This document shows, piece by piece, positions 9,575 to 22,200 of a stretch of DNA of 64,000 bases. The notes under the pieces were generated by a model. That model did not search any database, was not told where the DNA came from, and saw nothing but the letters and a program-made list of their open reading frames with translations. Both the position numbers and the translations under genes were made by a program. Each line of letters begins with the position of its first letter. Positions within the stretch are counted from its first letter, which is position 1. The stretch is from Nitrospira sp. (GTDB lineage: Bacteria; Nitrospirota; Nitrospiria; Nitrospirales; Nitrospiraceae): the NCBI GenBank assembly GCA_024998685.1, contig JACOEH010000017.1:27495-91494 (forward strand), given 5' to 3'.

Positions 9575-11365
9575 ATGAAGATGAGGCTAAACATGATGGA
9601 CAGCATAACTCAGAAGGCCGGAATCATAGCGGCTGCTGCCTTCGGAGTCGTTCTGGTGTCTAGTGCAGGCTATTCGATTGTTTCAGCGCAAGGGCTCCCT
9701 GAAGGTTTTAAGAAGGGGGATCTCGCTCCTGAACCGTCGGCAGAAATGATTGAAGCGGGAAAGCGAGTCTATTTCACCAAGTGTGTGTGGTGTCATGGAG
9801 TGGATGGAGCCGGAGACGGACCTGGAGCTGATCGACTCTGGCCTCGCCCGCGGAATTTCAATCAAGGGACTTTTAAAATTCGCCACACTGCGAGCGGCGA
9901 ACTTCCATTGTTTGACGCTAAAAAACCTGTCCCTGGTCAAAATGATCTTTTTGAGACGGTTACTCATGGGCTTCCAGGCTCTGCCATGCCACCTTGGGAA
10001 GGTATTCTGACTGAAGAACAGCGCCTTCAGGTGTTGTCCTTTGTCACCACTCAACTGGTCAAGGATCGGAAATTTACGGATAAACAGACTGAAACTCAAA
10101 CGGTATTACAGTTGGCTGAACTCAAGGCCAAACCGGCAACCGATGAAAGCAAAAAGCGCGGTTCCGAACTCGTCGTCGAGAAGAAGTGTGTCGAATGTCA
10201 CGGCATGGAAGGGCGCGGTGATGGGAATGCTTTTAATTTGAAAGACGATTGGGGATTTTCGATCCAGCCGGCCGATTGGCACAAGTGCTGGAACTTCCGT
10301 GGTAGCCGTCAGGATCCATATAATGTGGGCAACATCTTCAGAACCTTTTCGACAGGGGTCAACGGTACTCCGATGCCCTCGTTTGCGGATAACACGACGG
10401 TGGATGAACGATGGGATATCGCGAACTTTGTGAATTCTCTCTGTGAAAGGGATGCGCTGGGCAATCCGCTTCCGATCGACCCACTGACTGACAAGCCGAA
10501 GATCAATTTCGTGATTCCCTCCGATATGGTCGAAGGAGAAATCCCGACCGACATCGGACATGAGGCCTGGCAAAAAGCTCCGAAGCGTTACGTGGCTATG
10601 GGTGGGCAGATTACCCACAAGCCGAGAAACTTTGTGAATCGAATTGACGACATCTGGGTGCGGTCGCTCTACAACGATAAATCAATCGTCTATCTTCTCG
10701 AGTGGGATGACCGAACGAAGAGTGTGGCTGAAGGCAAACTTCCATGGGCCCCGACTCAAGTCAATATTGATGTCAAAGAGCAGGATCCAAAGACTGGTGA
10801 GGAAGGGTCGATCGCAGCGCACCAAAATAACTACACGGTGTACAACGATGCGATCGCTATTGAAACTGCTGTGAAATGGAAGGAGCTGCCGGCTCCAATC
10901 AAGCCTCGCTATCTGTTCGGGACGAACGACCAATTCCCGGTTGATATCGTCAAGTGGGAGGCCGACGGATCTCTCAGGGCGTTCAAAGGTACAGGCTGGG
11001 ATAAGGATTTCGAAGAACGCGATAACTATGAAGAGAGTATGAAGCTCTTAAAGGGCGAATGGAAGGATGGTCGCTGGTATGTGATGATCCAACGTCCGCT
11101 GGGGAATAAGAAGGACCAAGATTATGACGAAGATACCTTCTTCGAAGTAGGACAATACATTCCGACCGTGTTCTTCGCATGGGATGGTCATAATGGCGAT
11201 GCTGGACGAAAGATGGCGGTCTCCGCATTCTTTTATACATTCATGAATCCACCGATTCCCCGTGAGACATATATCTATCCGGCGGTCATTGCCGTCGGAG
11301 TTGTGTTGCTGGAAGGATGGGTTTTGACTCGTCGTGCCAATAAGAAAAAAGGTAAGACGCTGTAG
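9575..11365 (+). CDS. Diheme cytochrome c fused to NxrC/ethylbenzene-dehydrogenase-gamma-like heme-binding domain, C-terminal TM anchor
   Basis: CVWCHG and CVECHG motifs, followed by a domain with AWQKAPKRYVAMGGQITHKPRN..IDDIWVRSLYNDKSIVYLLEWDDRTKS; C-terminal TM then KKKGK. Confidence 0.8.
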   Translation: MKMRLNMMDSITQKAGIIAAAAFGVVLVSSAGYSIVSAQGLPEGFKKGDLAPEPSAEMIEAGKRVYFTKCVWCHGVDGAGDGPGADRLWPRPRNFNQGTFKIRHTASGELPLFDAKKPVPGQNDLFETVTHGLPGSAMPPWEGILTEEQRLQVLSFVTTQLVKDRKFTDKQTETQTVLQLAELKAKPATDESKKRGSELVVEKKCVECHGMEGRGDGNAFNLKDDWGFSIQPADWHKCWNFRGSRQDPYNVGNIFRTFSTGVNGTPMPSFADNTTVDERWDIANFVNSLCERDALGNPLPIDPLTDKPKINFVIPSDMVEGEIPTDIGHEAWQKAPKRYVAMGGQITHKPRNFVNRIDDIWVRSLYNDKSIVYLLEWDDRTKSVAEGKLPWAPTQVNIDVKEQDPKTGEEGSIAAHQNNYTVYNDAIAIETAVKWKELPAPIKPRYLFGTNDQFPVDIVKWEADGSLRAFKGTGWDKDFEERDNYEESMKLLKGEWKDGRWYVMIQRPLGNKKDQDYDEDTFFEVGQYIPTVFFAWDGHNGDAGRKMAVSAFFYTFMNPPIPRETYIYPAVIAVGVVLLEGWVLTRRANKKKGKTL

Positions 11366-11403
11366 CATTTCTTAGCGACACGCTTCAGGCGCAGTCAAGA
11401 GAT

Positions 11404-11438
11404 AGAGGGGGTGGGGAGACCTACCCCCTCTTTTTTTT
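11404..11438 (+). terminator. Rho-independent terminator
   Basis: AGAGGGGGTgGG gagac CTACCCCCTCTTTTTTTT: GC-rich stem followed by an 8-T run. Confidence 0.9.
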
Positions 11439-11456
11439 CAAAGAAGTCATACGTTC

Positions 11457-12074
11457 ATGATTGCTGATGTGACGGGCGTACTGCTGGCCGGTGGAAAGAG
11501 CAGGAGGATGGGAGAAGACAAGCGATTTATCCTTGTCGGTCAGCGGACCCTCTTTGAGCGGAGCTGCGCTGTTCTCCGTGATTTGTTCGAGCATGTATGT
11601 GTCGTCATTGCTCAAGACAGTCCGTCGTTCCAAGCAGACGTACCGGTGGTCCGGGATCTTATTCCGGACTGTGGAAGCCTTGGGGGATTGTACACGGGTC
11701 TTCGTTTGGCGAAGACCCAACATGTTTTCCTCACGGCCTGCGATATGCCGTTCCTGAACCCGGATGTCGTTCGGTATATGGTTCGGCTGAAAGACCAAGC
11801 TGATATTGTCATCTGTCGTTGGGCGACTCGTCTGCAGCCAGCCCATGCGGTGTATGGCCGAGGCTGCCTTCCCGTTATTGAGGAAATGATCACCCTCCAC
11901 AATAAGAAGATTTACAGCATGATAGATCACCCCGCTCTTCGCGTACGCGTGATTGCCGAAGGGGAGATCAGGCAAATCGACCACGATGGGCGTTCCATGT
12001 TCAATGTCAATACGCCATCCGATTTGGAACAGGCTCGATCAGTGCACGATGCTGATACGGGTCTCGGATCATAG
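11457..12074 (+). CDS. mobA: Molybdenum cofactor guanylyltransferase (MobA-like)
   Basis: N-terminal LLAGGKSRRMGEDKRFI nucleotidyltransferase motif; ACDMPFLNPD. Confidence 0.85.
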   Translation: MIADVTGVLLAGGKSRRMGEDKRFILVGQRTLFERSCAVLRDLFEHVCVVIAQDSPSFQADVPVVRDLIPDCGSLGGLYTGLRLAKTQHVFLTACDMPFLNPDVVRYMVRLKDQADIVICRWATRLQPAHAVYGRGCLPVIEEMITLHNKKIYSMIDHPALRVRVIAEGEIRQIDHDGRSMFNVNTPSDLEQARSVHDADTGLGS

Positions 12075-12077
12075 TGT

Positions 12078-13094
12078 TTGAGGAGACAAGTGAAACGCAC
12101 TATCCTTATTGTTCATCCCGGTGCGCTTGGGGATGTCCTGCTGGCTGTTCCAGCGATAAGGAACCTAAGCAGGAAGTTTTCTCAGCATGAGACCGTACTC
12201 ATAGCTGCTGCAGCCGTGGGCCGACTACTATCGGAATGTGGAGTGATTGACGATTGGATTCCATTGGAAGGGCAAGCGTGTCTAGGATTGTTTTCAGACA
12301 CGGTATCAATCACGGAAGAATTACAATCATGGTTGAACCGATGTGATGCGGCTGTGGTCTGGACGGAAGACAAAGACGGCGCCCTTGGTTTCTTATTTCA
12401 AAAATTCTGCATAGCGTGGGTTCAGATTCAGTCGCCATTTTCTCCGGTATTACGGGCGAGGCATCAGAGCAACCGCTTTCTTGAGACGCTGGGTGAAACG
12501 GCGGGAGATATTTCATCGGAGAGAACGGTACAAGTTCCTCCCCATCTCTTGGAGCAGGGTAAAGACTATCTTGAGGCGCTGAGGATCTCACGCGATCGAT
12601 CGCTGGCCCTTGTACATCCGGGGAGTGGAAGCGTTCATAAATGCCTTGAACCCAGAAGAATGGCCTCGCTGATTGAACAGTTGCGGCGAGGAGGGGTGTG
12701 CCCGCTGATCTTGGAGGGACCAGCGGATCAAGATGCCGTTGGCCATGCACTGCAGTTTATGAGTAAGCCACCTCTTGTTCTCAGAAACCTTGATCTTTCC
12801 CAGCTTGCGGGAGTACTTGCGCAGGTCACGTTCTATATCGGTCATGATTCGGGTGTGACCCATTTGTCCGCTTTGTTGGGTGTACCGACTATTGCCTTAT
12901 TCGGTCCAACAGACCCGCAGCGGTGGGCATCACATGGTCGCCATGTGACGATCTTGCGTGGGGCACCCTGTATTTGCGAGTCGTGGGAAACAGTTAAAAG
13001 GTGCGCGGAGAAACCCTGTCTTAAAGTGCCGATCGAAGAGATTCAGATGGCATCGGGACTTGCGATGGAGGAAGAGCAGTGCAAACCCTCGTAA
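12078..13094 (+). CDS. Glycosyltransferase family 9 (heptosyltransferase-like)
   Basis: ILIVHPGALGDVLLAVPAIRNL; HPGSGSVHKCLEP; IGHDSGVTHLSALLGVPTIALFGPTDPQRWAS. Confidence 0.9.
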   Translation: MRRQVKRTILIVHPGALGDVLLAVPAIRNLSRKFSQHETVLIAAAAVGRLLSECGVIDDWIPLEGQACLGLFSDTVSITEELQSWLNRCDAAVVWTEDKDGALGFLFQKFCIAWVQIQSPFSPVLRARHQSNRFLETLGETAGDISSERTVQVPPHLLEQGKDYLEALRISRDRSLALVHPGSGSVHKCLEPRRMASLIEQLRRGGVCPLILEGPADQDAVGHALQFMSKPPLVLRNLDLSQLAGVLAQVTFYIGHDSGVTHLSALLGVPTIALFGPTDPQRWASHGRHVTILRGAPCICESWETVKRCAEKPCLKVPIEEIQMASGLAMEEEQCKPS

Positions 13095-13186
13095 TTCCAG
13101 ATGAACCGCCTTGTCTCTCGCTGCTTCATAATGTTAGAGTGCTCCGTTGTTTTTCCCTTCATTCGTAGGGACTTAGGAGAATCGTT

Positions 13187-14911
13187 TTGTCGCAAGGTAT
13201 CGTGCAAGCAAAGGTAACTACCGCACTGCTCACTGCCCTCAATGGAGCCAAGCAGAAGGGGCAATTGAAAACGGACGTATGGCCCCCTCTCACGCTGGAT
13301 GCGCCTAAGCGTCCAGAGTGGGGTGACTTGGCTAACACAGTCGCCATGTCTTTGGCCTCCTCTGAGCACAAGGCGCCTCATGATATCGCCCAAATCATCG
13401 TCGAAAATCTTCCTCAGAAAGAGCAGCTGTTTGATCGTGTGGAAATCGTCCGTCCCGGTTTCTTGAATCTTACGGTGAAACCGGCTCTCTGGCAGGAGGT
13501 TCTCCGTGAAATCGAGTTACAGGGGGGTCGCTATGGCCAGGCAGCTATCGGGACCGGTCGTCGAGTATTGGTTGAGTATGTAAGTGCAAATCCGACCGGT
13601 CCGTTGCATGTCGGCCATGGCAGGGGGGCGGCGGTCGGGCACGCAGTTGTCCGATTACTGAATGCGATCGGATACGATGCCGTAGGCGAGTACTATGTCA
13701 ACGACGCAGGACGACAGATGAAATTGTTGGGGGCATCTGTTTATGCCCGTTACCAAGAGTTGTCGGGGCGGTCTGTCGAGTTTCCTGAGGACGGCTATCA
13801 TGGCTCGTACATCACATCTGTGGCGCAACAGCTCAAGGAGCAACTCGACCTCGTAGCCGGTGAACTGACTCCTGCCGACCTTGAGGCTCGCTGCCGATCA
13901 CTTGCCTATCAGAAACTGCTAGGACTGATCCGTGACGACCTCCGGTCATTTGGTATCGAGATCCAATCCTGGTTCAGCGAAGCGTCGCTTCTAGAGTCCA
14001 AAGCCATCGAGCGGGCTCTGGATGAATTGAAAGCCCGCGAACTCCTGTTTCAACAGGATGGTGCGTGGTGGTTTCGGGCGTCCGTGTACGGCGACGAAAA
14101 AGACCGTGTCGTCAAGAAGCAAGACGGGGAGTATACGTACTTAGCCTCCGATATCGCCTATCACTATGACAAGCTGAGGCGTGGCTATGATCTGTTGATC
14201 GATGTCTTCGGTGCCGACCACCATGGGTATATTCCACGCATGCAAGCCGTCATGCAGGCCTATGGACATCCAAAAGATCGTCTCCAAGTCGTGCTGGTCC
14301 AGTTGGTGAAGCTGTTGAGGAATGAAGTGGAAGTGAAGATGTCCAAGCGGACCGGGGAATTCATTACGATGCGGGAAGTCATCGATGAGGTCGGAGCCGA
14401 TGCCGCCAAGTTCTATTTTTTGATGCGGGATTCCAAGACTCATCTGGAGTTCGATCTGGAGTTGGCGAAGCAACGGTCCGCCGACAATCCGGTGTACTAC
14501 GTCCAATATGCCCATGCGAGGATCTGCAGTCTCTGGCGTGTGGCTTCCGAAAGGGGAATGGCCCGTCCGTCCGCAGCGGAGACGGACCTGACTGTGTTGA
14601 CTGATCCCGATGAATTAGGGTTGATCAAAAAACTTTCCGCCTACCCTGAAATGATTCAAGCCAGCGCGTTGGCCTTTGAGCCGCATCGAGTGACGTATTA
14701 TCTCCAACAATTGGCGGCGCAGCTGCATACGTTTTATAACAAGCACCGCGTGTTGCCTCCAGCGACCGATCAGGAGCATGCCGAGTCGGCTTCCGTCGAA
14801 GTCCTGACGCCCAAACGGACTGCGGCGCGACTGGTCTTGATGGGGGCGGTCCAGCACGTTCTGAGAAACGGACTCAACGTGCTCGGCATCTCGGCGCCCG
14901 AGCATATGTAG
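13187..14911 (+). CDS. argS: Arginyl-tRNA synthetase
   Basis: VEYVSANPTGPLHVGHGRGA (HIGH signature), YVLYYVQYAHARICS region, class I aaRS DALR C-terminus. Confidence 0.95.
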   Translation: MSQGIVQAKVTTALLTALNGAKQKGQLKTDVWPPLTLDAPKRPEWGDLANTVAMSLASSEHKAPHDIAQIIVENLPQKEQLFDRVEIVRPGFLNLTVKPALWQEVLREIELQGGRYGQAAIGTGRRVLVEYVSANPTGPLHVGHGRGAAVGHAVVRLLNAIGYDAVGEYYVNDAGRQMKLLGASVYARYQELSGRSVEFPEDGYHGSYITSVAQQLKEQLDLVAGELTPADLEARCRSLAYQKLLGLIRDDLRSFGIEIQSWFSEASLLESKAIERALDELKARELLFQQDGAWWFRASVYGDEKDRVVKKQDGEYTYLASDIAYHYDKLRRGYDLLIDVFGADHHGYIPRMQAVMQAYGHPKDRLQVVLVQLVKLLRNEVEVKMSKRTGEFITMREVIDEVGADAAKFYFLMRDSKTHLEFDLELAKQRSADNPVYYVQYAHARICSLWRVASERGMARPSAAETDLTVLTDPDELGLIKKLSAYPEMIQASALAFEPHRVTYYLQQLAAQLHTFYNKHRVLPPATDQEHAESASVEVLTPKRTAARLVLMGAVQHVLRNGLNVLGISAPEHM

Positions 14912-14927
14912 CGGTCGGACCCCATAA

Positions 14928-16106
<1,179 letters not shown>

Positions 16107-16124
16107 AAGGAGGGGATTTGCTCG

Positions 16125-16475
16125 ATGTTGATGGAATCGATTGCATGGGCTCAGGAGACGGGGGGAGGCGGCTCACCCGCCAGCGGAGGGGCGGGCGGAA
16201 TCCTATCCCTGATTCCGTTCCTCTTGATCTTTATCATTTTTTATTTTCTTCTGATTCGGCCTCAACAGAAGAAGCAAAAGCAACAGCAGTCGTTGTTGGA
16301 CGCGGTGAAGAAGGGCGACAAGGTGGTCACGACGTCGGGGATCTGGGGCACCATCACCAACATGGGAAAAGAGACCGTGACGCTGCAGATTGCCGATAAT
16401 ACCAAGATCAAAATGCAGCGCGAGAATATTGCGCGCATACGCGCAGAGGATGAAGACAAAGAAAAAGAGTCCTAG
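16125..16475 (+). CDS. yajC: Preprotein translocase subunit YajC
   Basis: Single TM followed by RPQQKKQKQQQSLLDAVKKGDKVVTTSGIWGTI; upstream of secD/secF. Confidence 0.95.
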   Translation: MLMESIAWAQETGGGGSPASGGAGGILSLIPFLLIFIIFYFLLIRPQQKKQKQQQSLLDAVKKGDKVVTTSGIWGTITNMGKETVTLQIADNTKIKMQRENIARIRAEDEDKEKES

Positions 16476-16502
16476 TCAATGGGATAAGGGGTCGCAGACG
16501 AC

Positions 16503-18140
16503 ATGAAAAAAGTAAGCGGGCGGCTATGGTTATTAACGCTGGTCATTGTGGCATCGGTCGTGGCCTTTCTGCCGTCTTATCAGCCGGTGTATCAGAGCTT
16601 GCCGAGTTGGGCGAAAGGAATTCTCCCGAACAAGGGAATTACGTTAGGGCTGGATTTGCAGGGCGGTATCCACATGGTCTTGGAAGTGGATGAGGACCGT
16701 GCCGTGGAAATCGCGGTCGACCGTTCTATGACTGCGCTGCAGGACCTCATCGCCGAGAAGAAGATCGCAGTCGACTCGGTCAAGAGAACCGGGCACGATC
16801 AAATCACGATTCAGCTGCAGAATCCCGATGCCAAAGATCCGGCTCAAAAGTTGATCGATAACTTCCCCATTTTTATAGGCAAGGAGTCAGGGGGGGCGAC
16901 GAATACGGTGGTGTGGGAGCTTCGTGATGTGGAATCCAAGAGAATTAAGGACTCCGCCATCAACCAAGCTCTGGAAACCATCAGAAATCGGATCGATCAG
17001 TTCGGCGTCGCAGAGCCGATCGTTCAGCGGCAAGGGTTGAAGCAGATCGTTGTCCAGCTGCCCGGAGTCAAGGATCCGAAACGCGCCAAGGATCTGATCA
17101 AGGAGACGGCGCTGCTCGAGTTCAAGATGTTGGACGAAGACATCCGACTCGATTTGCCTGCGCGTGTTCCGAAGGACAAGGAAGCGGAAGTGCTTCAGCA
17201 ATTTGCGGGCCAGTTGCCGGAAGCGGACCAAATTTTATTCGAGCGAATGATCGATAAGGATACCGGCCTCGAATATCGCATTCCTTACGTGGTCAAAAAA
17301 CGGGTCATGCTGACCGGCGATGTGCTGAGCGATGCGCGGGTCGCCATCGGTCAATTCAATGATTCGTATGTGTCCATCACGTTCGACGCCAAAGGAGGGC
17401 AGGAATTCGAACGGATTACGGCCGAGAACGTCAAGAAACGTATGGCCGTCGTTCTCGATAACACGATCTATTCGGCGCCGGTCATCCAAGAACGTATTTC
17501 AGGGGGACGTGCGCAGATTACCGGGACCTTCACCACGCAGGAGGCCAATGATTTGGCGATTGTTCTGCGGGCGGGTGCTCTGCCGGCCCCGCTGAAGATC
17601 GTGCAGGATCTGACGGTCGGTCCGTCCCTCGGCCAGGATTCTATCGATAAGGGGGTCAGAGCGACTCTTATCGCCGGGATCATGGTGGTGATCTTCATGA
17701 TCGTGTATTACCGTCTGTCCGGGCTGATCGCGGACTTTGCCCTGGTGTTGAATCTCGTGTGTCTGATGGGCGCGCTGTCCGCTCTGACCGCCACGTTGAC
17801 TCTGCCTGGAATCGCCGGGATCGTGCTGACGATCGGCATGGGTGTCGATTCGAACGTCTTGATTTTCGAGCGCATTCGTGAAGAAATCCGTGGTGGAAAA
17901 GCCGTACGATCGGCAATCGACGCGGGTTACGACAAAGCGTTCCTGACGATCGTCGACTCGCACGTCACGACGTTGATCACCGGGGTTGCTCTGTTTTTGT
18001 TCGGAACCGGGCCGATCAAAGGTTTTGCCGTGACATTGTGCCTGGGCATCGCCATCAACCTCTTCACGGCGTTGGTCGGGACAAAAGTGATTTTTGATCT
18101 GTTGTATCATCGACAACGAGTCGAGGTATTGAGCATCTAA
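16503..18140 (+). CDS. secD: Protein translocase subunit SecD
   Basis: LGLDLQGGIHMVLEV; C-terminal TM domain GMGVDSNVLIFERIREE. Confidence 0.97.
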   Translation: MKKVSGRLWLLTLVIVASVVAFLPSYQPVYQSLPSWAKGILPNKGITLGLDLQGGIHMVLEVDEDRAVEIAVDRSMTALQDLIAEKKIAVDSVKRTGHDQITIQLQNPDAKDPAQKLIDNFPIFIGKESGGATNTVVWELRDVESKRIKDSAINQALETIRNRIDQFGVAEPIVQRQGLKQIVVQLPGVKDPKRAKDLIKETALLEFKMLDEDIRLDLPARVPKDKEAEVLQQFAGQLPEADQILFERMIDKDTGLEYRIPYVVKKRVMLTGDVLSDARVAIGQFNDSYVSITFDAKGGQEFERITAENVKKRMAVVLDNTIYSAPVIQERISGGRAQITGTFTTQEANDLAIVLRAGALPAPLKIVQDLTVGPSLGQDSIDKGVRATLIAGIMVVIFMIVYYRLSGLIADFALVLNLVCLMGALSALTATLTLPGIAGIVLTIGMGVDSNVLIFERIREEIRGGKAVRSAIDAGYDKAFLTIVDSHVTTLITGVALFLFGTGPIKGFAVTLCLGIAINLFTALVGTKVIFDLLYHRQRVEVLSI

Positions 18141-18142
18141 CG

Positions 18143-19120
18143 ATGAAGCCGTCAGCGATCAGCCATCAGGGGGAGACTCAGGGTTATCAAAAGGGAGCTC
18201 GCATGTTAGAGATTCTCGGGAAGACCAACATTGATTTCATAGGCAAGCGCAAGTACTCCGTTCTCTTTTCAGGGATCATGGTCTTGCTCGGGCTCATCGC
18301 GCTTGTCCAGATTGCGCGGGGTGCCGCGAATCTCGGCATCGACTTTGCCGGAGGGACAGCCGTCCAACTCAAGTTCGAGCAGCCTGTTCGGATCGATGAA
18401 GCCCGTAAAGCCCTGGAGACCAACGGCCTGAGTGATGTGGAACTGCAGGAATTCGGACAGGACAACAAGCTCCTCATTCGAGTGAAGGCTTCAACGACGA
18501 TCGAAGAAAAGACGGCGGAACGTGTCGTGGGAATCTTCACCAAAGAGTTTCCGAACAACAAGTTCGTGGTGGACTCAACGACCGAGATCGGGCCGACCAT
18601 CGGCAAGAAGCTTCAAGAGGATGCGCTCGTGGCCGTCGTCGTTTCATTCGCGGGTATTATCCTGTACATTGCGGCACGATTCGAACTCCGGTTCGGTGTA
18701 GCGGCTGCGTTGGCGACATTCCATGACGTCTTGGCCGTGATCGGGGCGTTCTATCTCTTAGACAAAGAAATTACCCTCCTGATCGTGACGGCGCTGTTGA
18801 CGCTGGCCGGCTATTCCTTAACCGATACCGTCGTCGTGTTCGACCGGATCAGGGAGAATCTCAAGTTGCGTCGACGCGAGAATGAAGAAACGACGATCAA
18901 CAGCGCCATCAATCAGGTGTTGAGCCGCACGATTGTGACCAGTTTGACGGTCGTGATTGTCCTCATTCCCCTGACCGTGGCCGGCGGAGAAGTTCTGCAT
19001 GATTTTTCGCTTGCGCTGCTTTGGGGTGTGATTTTCGGCACCTATTCATCGATATTCGTTGCCAGCCCACTCGTGCTCTTATGGCCAGGAACGTCGGGTC
19101 GACTCTTGAAACGCGGCTGA
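18143..19120 (+). CDS. secF: Protein translocase subunit SecF (probable start near 18203)
   Basis: GIDFAGGTAVQLKF; TDTVVVFDRIRENLK. Met-Leu-Glu-Ile at 18203 is a likely true start. Confidence 0.95.
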   Translation: MKPSAISHQGETQGYQKGARMLEILGKTNIDFIGKRKYSVLFSGIMVLLGLIALVQIARGAANLGIDFAGGTAVQLKFEQPVRIDEARKALETNGLSDVELQEFGQDNKLLIRVKASTTIEEKTAERVVGIFTKEFPNNKFVVDSTTEIGPTIGKKLQEDALVAVVVSFAGIILYIAARFELRFGVAAALATFHDVLAVIGAFYLLDKEITLLIVTALLTLAGYSLTDTVVVFDRIRENLKLRRRENEETTINSAINQVLSRTIVTSLTVVIVLIPLTVAGGEVLHDFSLALLWGVIFGTYSSIFVASPLVLLWPGTSGRLLKRG

Positions 19121-19259
19121 GCGAATGATGGAATAGAGCGGTGCGCGGGGCTTGTCTGTCCCGTACCGTCGGTGATGAGCGTTGAGCGCCCCATCATCGA
19201 CTTACGACGCGAGCGCTTTCTCACAAAGAAACACCGCTTTCACGTTCTGTGGTGTAGCC

Positions 19260-22200
19260 ATGGCACTCTGGAGCCGGTCTTACAGCCTCCAGCAGAAGAT
19301 CATCGCAGCGATCGTGATGGTCGGTCTCTTGCCCCTTACTCTCCTGCTTGCCCTCATCTATGTCGAGGAGCGACGCGCCTTGCGAGAGTCGACGGGAGCG
19401 AATTTCAAAGAAGTGGCCGTCGAAGCAGCCCGTCGGATCGAAATACACATTACTCAAGGTATGAACGAAGCCCAACAACTCGCGACAACACCCTTCCTGC
19501 GCACCGCAGTGTCGGAGGCCAACCGAACGTACGAGGGCAAAGACGCTCAGAGTATTTCCGAAATCATCAAGGACTGGCAACAGCGGTGGGGGCAGCGCGA
19601 CAAGCGGAGCGAATTTCCGCACTTCGTCAATCGAATCGTAACCAACTACCTGATCCGATGGCATGAAATTCGAAAGTCGGACTATATCGGCATTTTGGTC
19701 ACCGACGGACAGGGGGCCTTGGTCGTCAGTTCGATTCCTCAAGTGGAGTATTCCTATGCGAAGACCGCCTGGTGGCAGGCGGTGATACAAGGCGACAGTC
19801 AGCACCCGTATGTGAGCGAAATCGCCTTCGACCCATCCTTCGGGACCCACGTGGTCGTGGTGGCTGCTCCGATTCTGGATGATCGACGTCAGGCTGTGAT
19901 CGGAGCTGTGACGATTCTGCTTCGGCGTGACACATTGTTTCAGTCCATTGCGGAGGGCTCCTTCGGCGTGACAGGCCATGCCATGCTGTTCGCCTCGGAC
20001 GGGGGTGTGGTGATTTGCCCGGTCCTTGGACCGGAGGCGCACTCGATCGATGCCGAATTGCTCGGTACGCTGGGGGCTACGAAATCAGGATGGACAGTGG
20101 CCGTCGACGATTCGCACGGAAACAAACACGCCCTGATCGGGTTTGCGCCGGTGCGGTTTTCTGAACAACTGGCGAAAGGCAGTCTCGGGGGAAAACGGTG
20201 GATGACCCTGGTGCGTCAGGATGCGGCGGAAACGTTCGCTCCGCTGGGTGAGCTGATGACCAAGATGCTGTTGTTCGGCTCGGTGGTGCTGATAGGACTT
20301 GGAGGAATCGGAGTCGTCGTCGCCCGCCGGATCGCGCGTCCGATTCGACTCTTACATGACGGAGTGCAGCAGATCGGGAGCGGTCATTTGGAGCAGCGGG
20401 TGGAGTTGAAGACCGGCGACGAAATCGAAGGGCTTGCCCAGGCCTTCAATCAGATGGCGTCCAATCTGCAACGTTCGTTCGGGCAGCTGGAGCAACGAAT
20501 GACGGAGGTCCGGCAGTTGGAGGAAAAATATCGAGATCTGATCGAGCATGCTCCGGAAATGATCTGTCAACTGGATCGGGGCGGCCGACTGGTGCACGTC
20601 AATAAGACCGGCCTCGACAAATTCGGGTATACCTCCGACGAAATGTTAGGCATGAAGCTATGGGAGTGTGCTGCCGCCGGACAGGAATTGAACATATTGC
20701 ATTTTCTGGAGCGGCTCGTTTCACACGGCCAAAGCTCGATGGAGACGGTGCTGTTGGCCAAGGATGGACGGGTGATGGATGTGGAGGTTCATGGGACGGC
20801 GCTGTTCGATCAAGAGCGGGGCGGGCTGATTCACTCGCGTGCGTTCGTTCGAGATGTGACCGAACGGCGTCGGTTGGAGCGGGAGATACAGCGGTATACC
20901 GTCGGATTGGAGCAGGCGGTGTCGGAACGGACACAGCAACTGACGGTCTCGCAAGCCCGCTACAAGGCCTTGTTCGACTTCGTGGCGGATTCTGTTTTTA
21001 TGGTGAGTGAAACGGGGTCCGTTGTCGCCGTCAATGAACGGGAAGAGCGGGTGCTCGGCTATGCCGACTCGGAGATCGTCGGAAAAAACTTTCTCGATAT
21101 CGTGCCGGACGCGCACCACCGGAATTTTACGGACTGGTTGTGCGATGTCAGTACGGAGCAACGGCAGGTCGCCACTCAGGAAATGACCGTGTACGACGCC
21201 GATCGCCATGAGATTCCGGTGGAAATGGACCTGATCCGCGTGGGGGGGACCGAACCAGTGCTGGTGATGGTACAGCTTCGCGATATTACCGATCGGAAAA
21301 AGCTCGAGCGCCAACTGCAATCATACCGAGAAGATCTCGAATTCAAAGTACGAGCGCGCACCAGAGAGATCGAAGAGACCAAGCAATACCTGGAAAATTT
21401 GCTCGAGAATGCCAACGACGTCATCTATACACTCGACTTGGATCAACAGTTCACCTATGTCAACGGCAAGATCAATGCGTGGGGGTATCGCAAAGATGAT
21501 TTGATCGGCCGGCCGTATCTCTCGCTCCTGTCACGGCGTCATCGGGGACGGCGTCTCAAGAGCACATTGGATATCGGAGCCAAGCAGGTGTACGAGGTCG
21601 AAGTGGTGACTCGACTGGGTGAAGTGCGTGCCGTCATGGTCAGTGTTTCTCCCCTTCAAGGGGCCGACGGGAAAATCCTCGGAGTGCTCGGCATCGCGCG
21701 TGATATGACGGAGACGAAGAAGCTGGAGCGACAGATTCGTCATGCAGAAAAACTGGCCTCAATCGGTCAATTGGCGGCGGGGGTGGCTCATGAAATCAAC
21801 AATCCACTGGGGGGCATCCTCAATTGTCTCTACAATCTTCGAAAAGGGTCCCTCTCCCCGGCACGCCAAGAAGAATACTGGGCTTCCATGGAACATGGCG
21901 TCCGACGTGTTCAAAAGATCGTTCGGCAGTTGCTCGACTTTTCACAGCAGCACGAACCGGCATTCAGCCCCGCCGATATCAACCGAATCGTCGACCAGGT
22001 ACTGGGGCTGACTACCCATCTCTTTGTTCCCAATCGGATTCGCTTGGAAACATTCCCCGGCCATGGCTTGCCCAACGTCATGGTTGATCGGCATATGATC
22101 GAACAGGTCTTGATGAACTTGATCTTGAACGCCGTGCAAGCCATGAAAAACGGCGGAGTGCTGACACTCAGGACATCCGTGGCAGAGGGCATCTGCCGGG

